Source of the DNA: an uncultured Clostridia bacterium
Lineage (GTDB): Bacteria > Bacillota > Clostridia > Lachnospirales > Lachnospiraceae
Direction of reading: 5' to 3'
DNA: 5,372 bases
Assembly: GCA_946611595.1 (NCBI GenBank)
Contig: CAMODY010000124.1
Coordinates: forward strand, 1-5,372
Below the pieces are notes generated by a model. The model searched no databases. It saw only the letters and a list, made by a program, of their open reading frames with translations, and had not been told where the DNA came from. Below are positions 5,319 through 5,372 of this stretch, piece after piece; the stretch's first letter is position 1, and each line of letters opens with the position of its first letter. Made by a program: the position numbers and the translations under genes.

Positions 5319-5372
5319 ATGATACGACTGAATAATAAATGGGAATTTGTATATGAGTGGTCGGATGATTTT
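5319..5372 (+). CDS. Start of an unfinished gene, possibly family 2 glycoside hydrolase
   Basis: An ATG at 5319 opens a frame that runs off the window after 18 codons, reading MIRLNNKWEFVYEWSDDF. It lies about 56 bases downstream of a good promoter. The short leading stretch (xIxLNxxWEFxxEWSxxF) is reminiscent of the N-terminus of clostridial family 2 glycoside hydrolases (beta-galactosidase or beta-glucuronidase-like), which begin with the jelly-roll sugar-binding domain. This resemblance is from memory of the family and rests on very few residues. The Shine-Dalgarno candidate AAGGA (5302-5306) is 12 bases away, which is long. The gene follows a strong terminator, so it is not part of the hydrogenase operon. 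Confidence 0.45.
   Translation, partial: MIRLNNKWEFVYEWSDDF

Noticed and set aside
5353..5372. Alternative ATG for the downstream gene at 5353
   Set aside because: It is in a different frame, lacks a ribosome binding site, and gives no family-like N-terminus; the ATG at 5319 fits better.

Overview
The window looks like chromosomal DNA of an anaerobic, fermentative member of the Firmicutes (Clostridia). The gene content, strong AGGAGG-type ribosome binding sites and closeness of the proteins to clostridial families point to a Lachnospiraceae-like gut organism, but that family-level placement is inference. All genes lie on the + strand. I see no mobile element, CRISPR array, tRNA or rRNA.

Region 1 (1-1350) holds [FeFe]-hydrogenase maturation genes: the last 94 codons of hydF, then a complete hydE 15 bases later. 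A hairpin plus T-run at about 1412-1445 closes this unit. HydG, the third maturase, is not in the window.

Region 2 (1351-1579) is a 229-base gap. It contains that terminator, a plausible sigma-A promoter (1477-1506) and an AT-rich cluster of interlocking ACTAT/ATAGT half-sites (1515-1549) that looks like an operator for an unidentified regulator.

Region 3 (1580-5139) is a two-gene hydrogenase operon with a 7-base overlap. The first gene encodes a 610-residue iron-sulfur flavoprotein. It joins the C-terminal 4Fe-4S domain of NuoF/HydB, without the FMN/NADH-binding part, to a GltD/NfnB-type FAD and NAD(P)H oxidoreductase. The second encodes a 577-residue M3-type [FeFe] hydrogenase with every H-cluster ligand and all accessory cluster ligands present. 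Together they probably form an NAD(P)H-linked hydrogenase of the kind called glutamate synthase-linked (group A2) in hydrogenase classifications. HydE and HydF would build its H-cluster. A strong 13-bp hairpin (5173-5206) ends the operon.

Region 4 (5207-5372) starts a separate unit: an extended -10 promoter, a leader with a small inverted repeat, and the first 18 codons of a gene that resembles the N-terminus of a family 2 glycoside hydrolase.

The most unusual content is the flavoprotein. It has no FMN domain, its N-terminal GltD-type cysteine pattern is one cysteine short, and a C-x2-C-x4-C motif sits at its extreme C-terminus. The paired hydrogenase is otherwise textbook.
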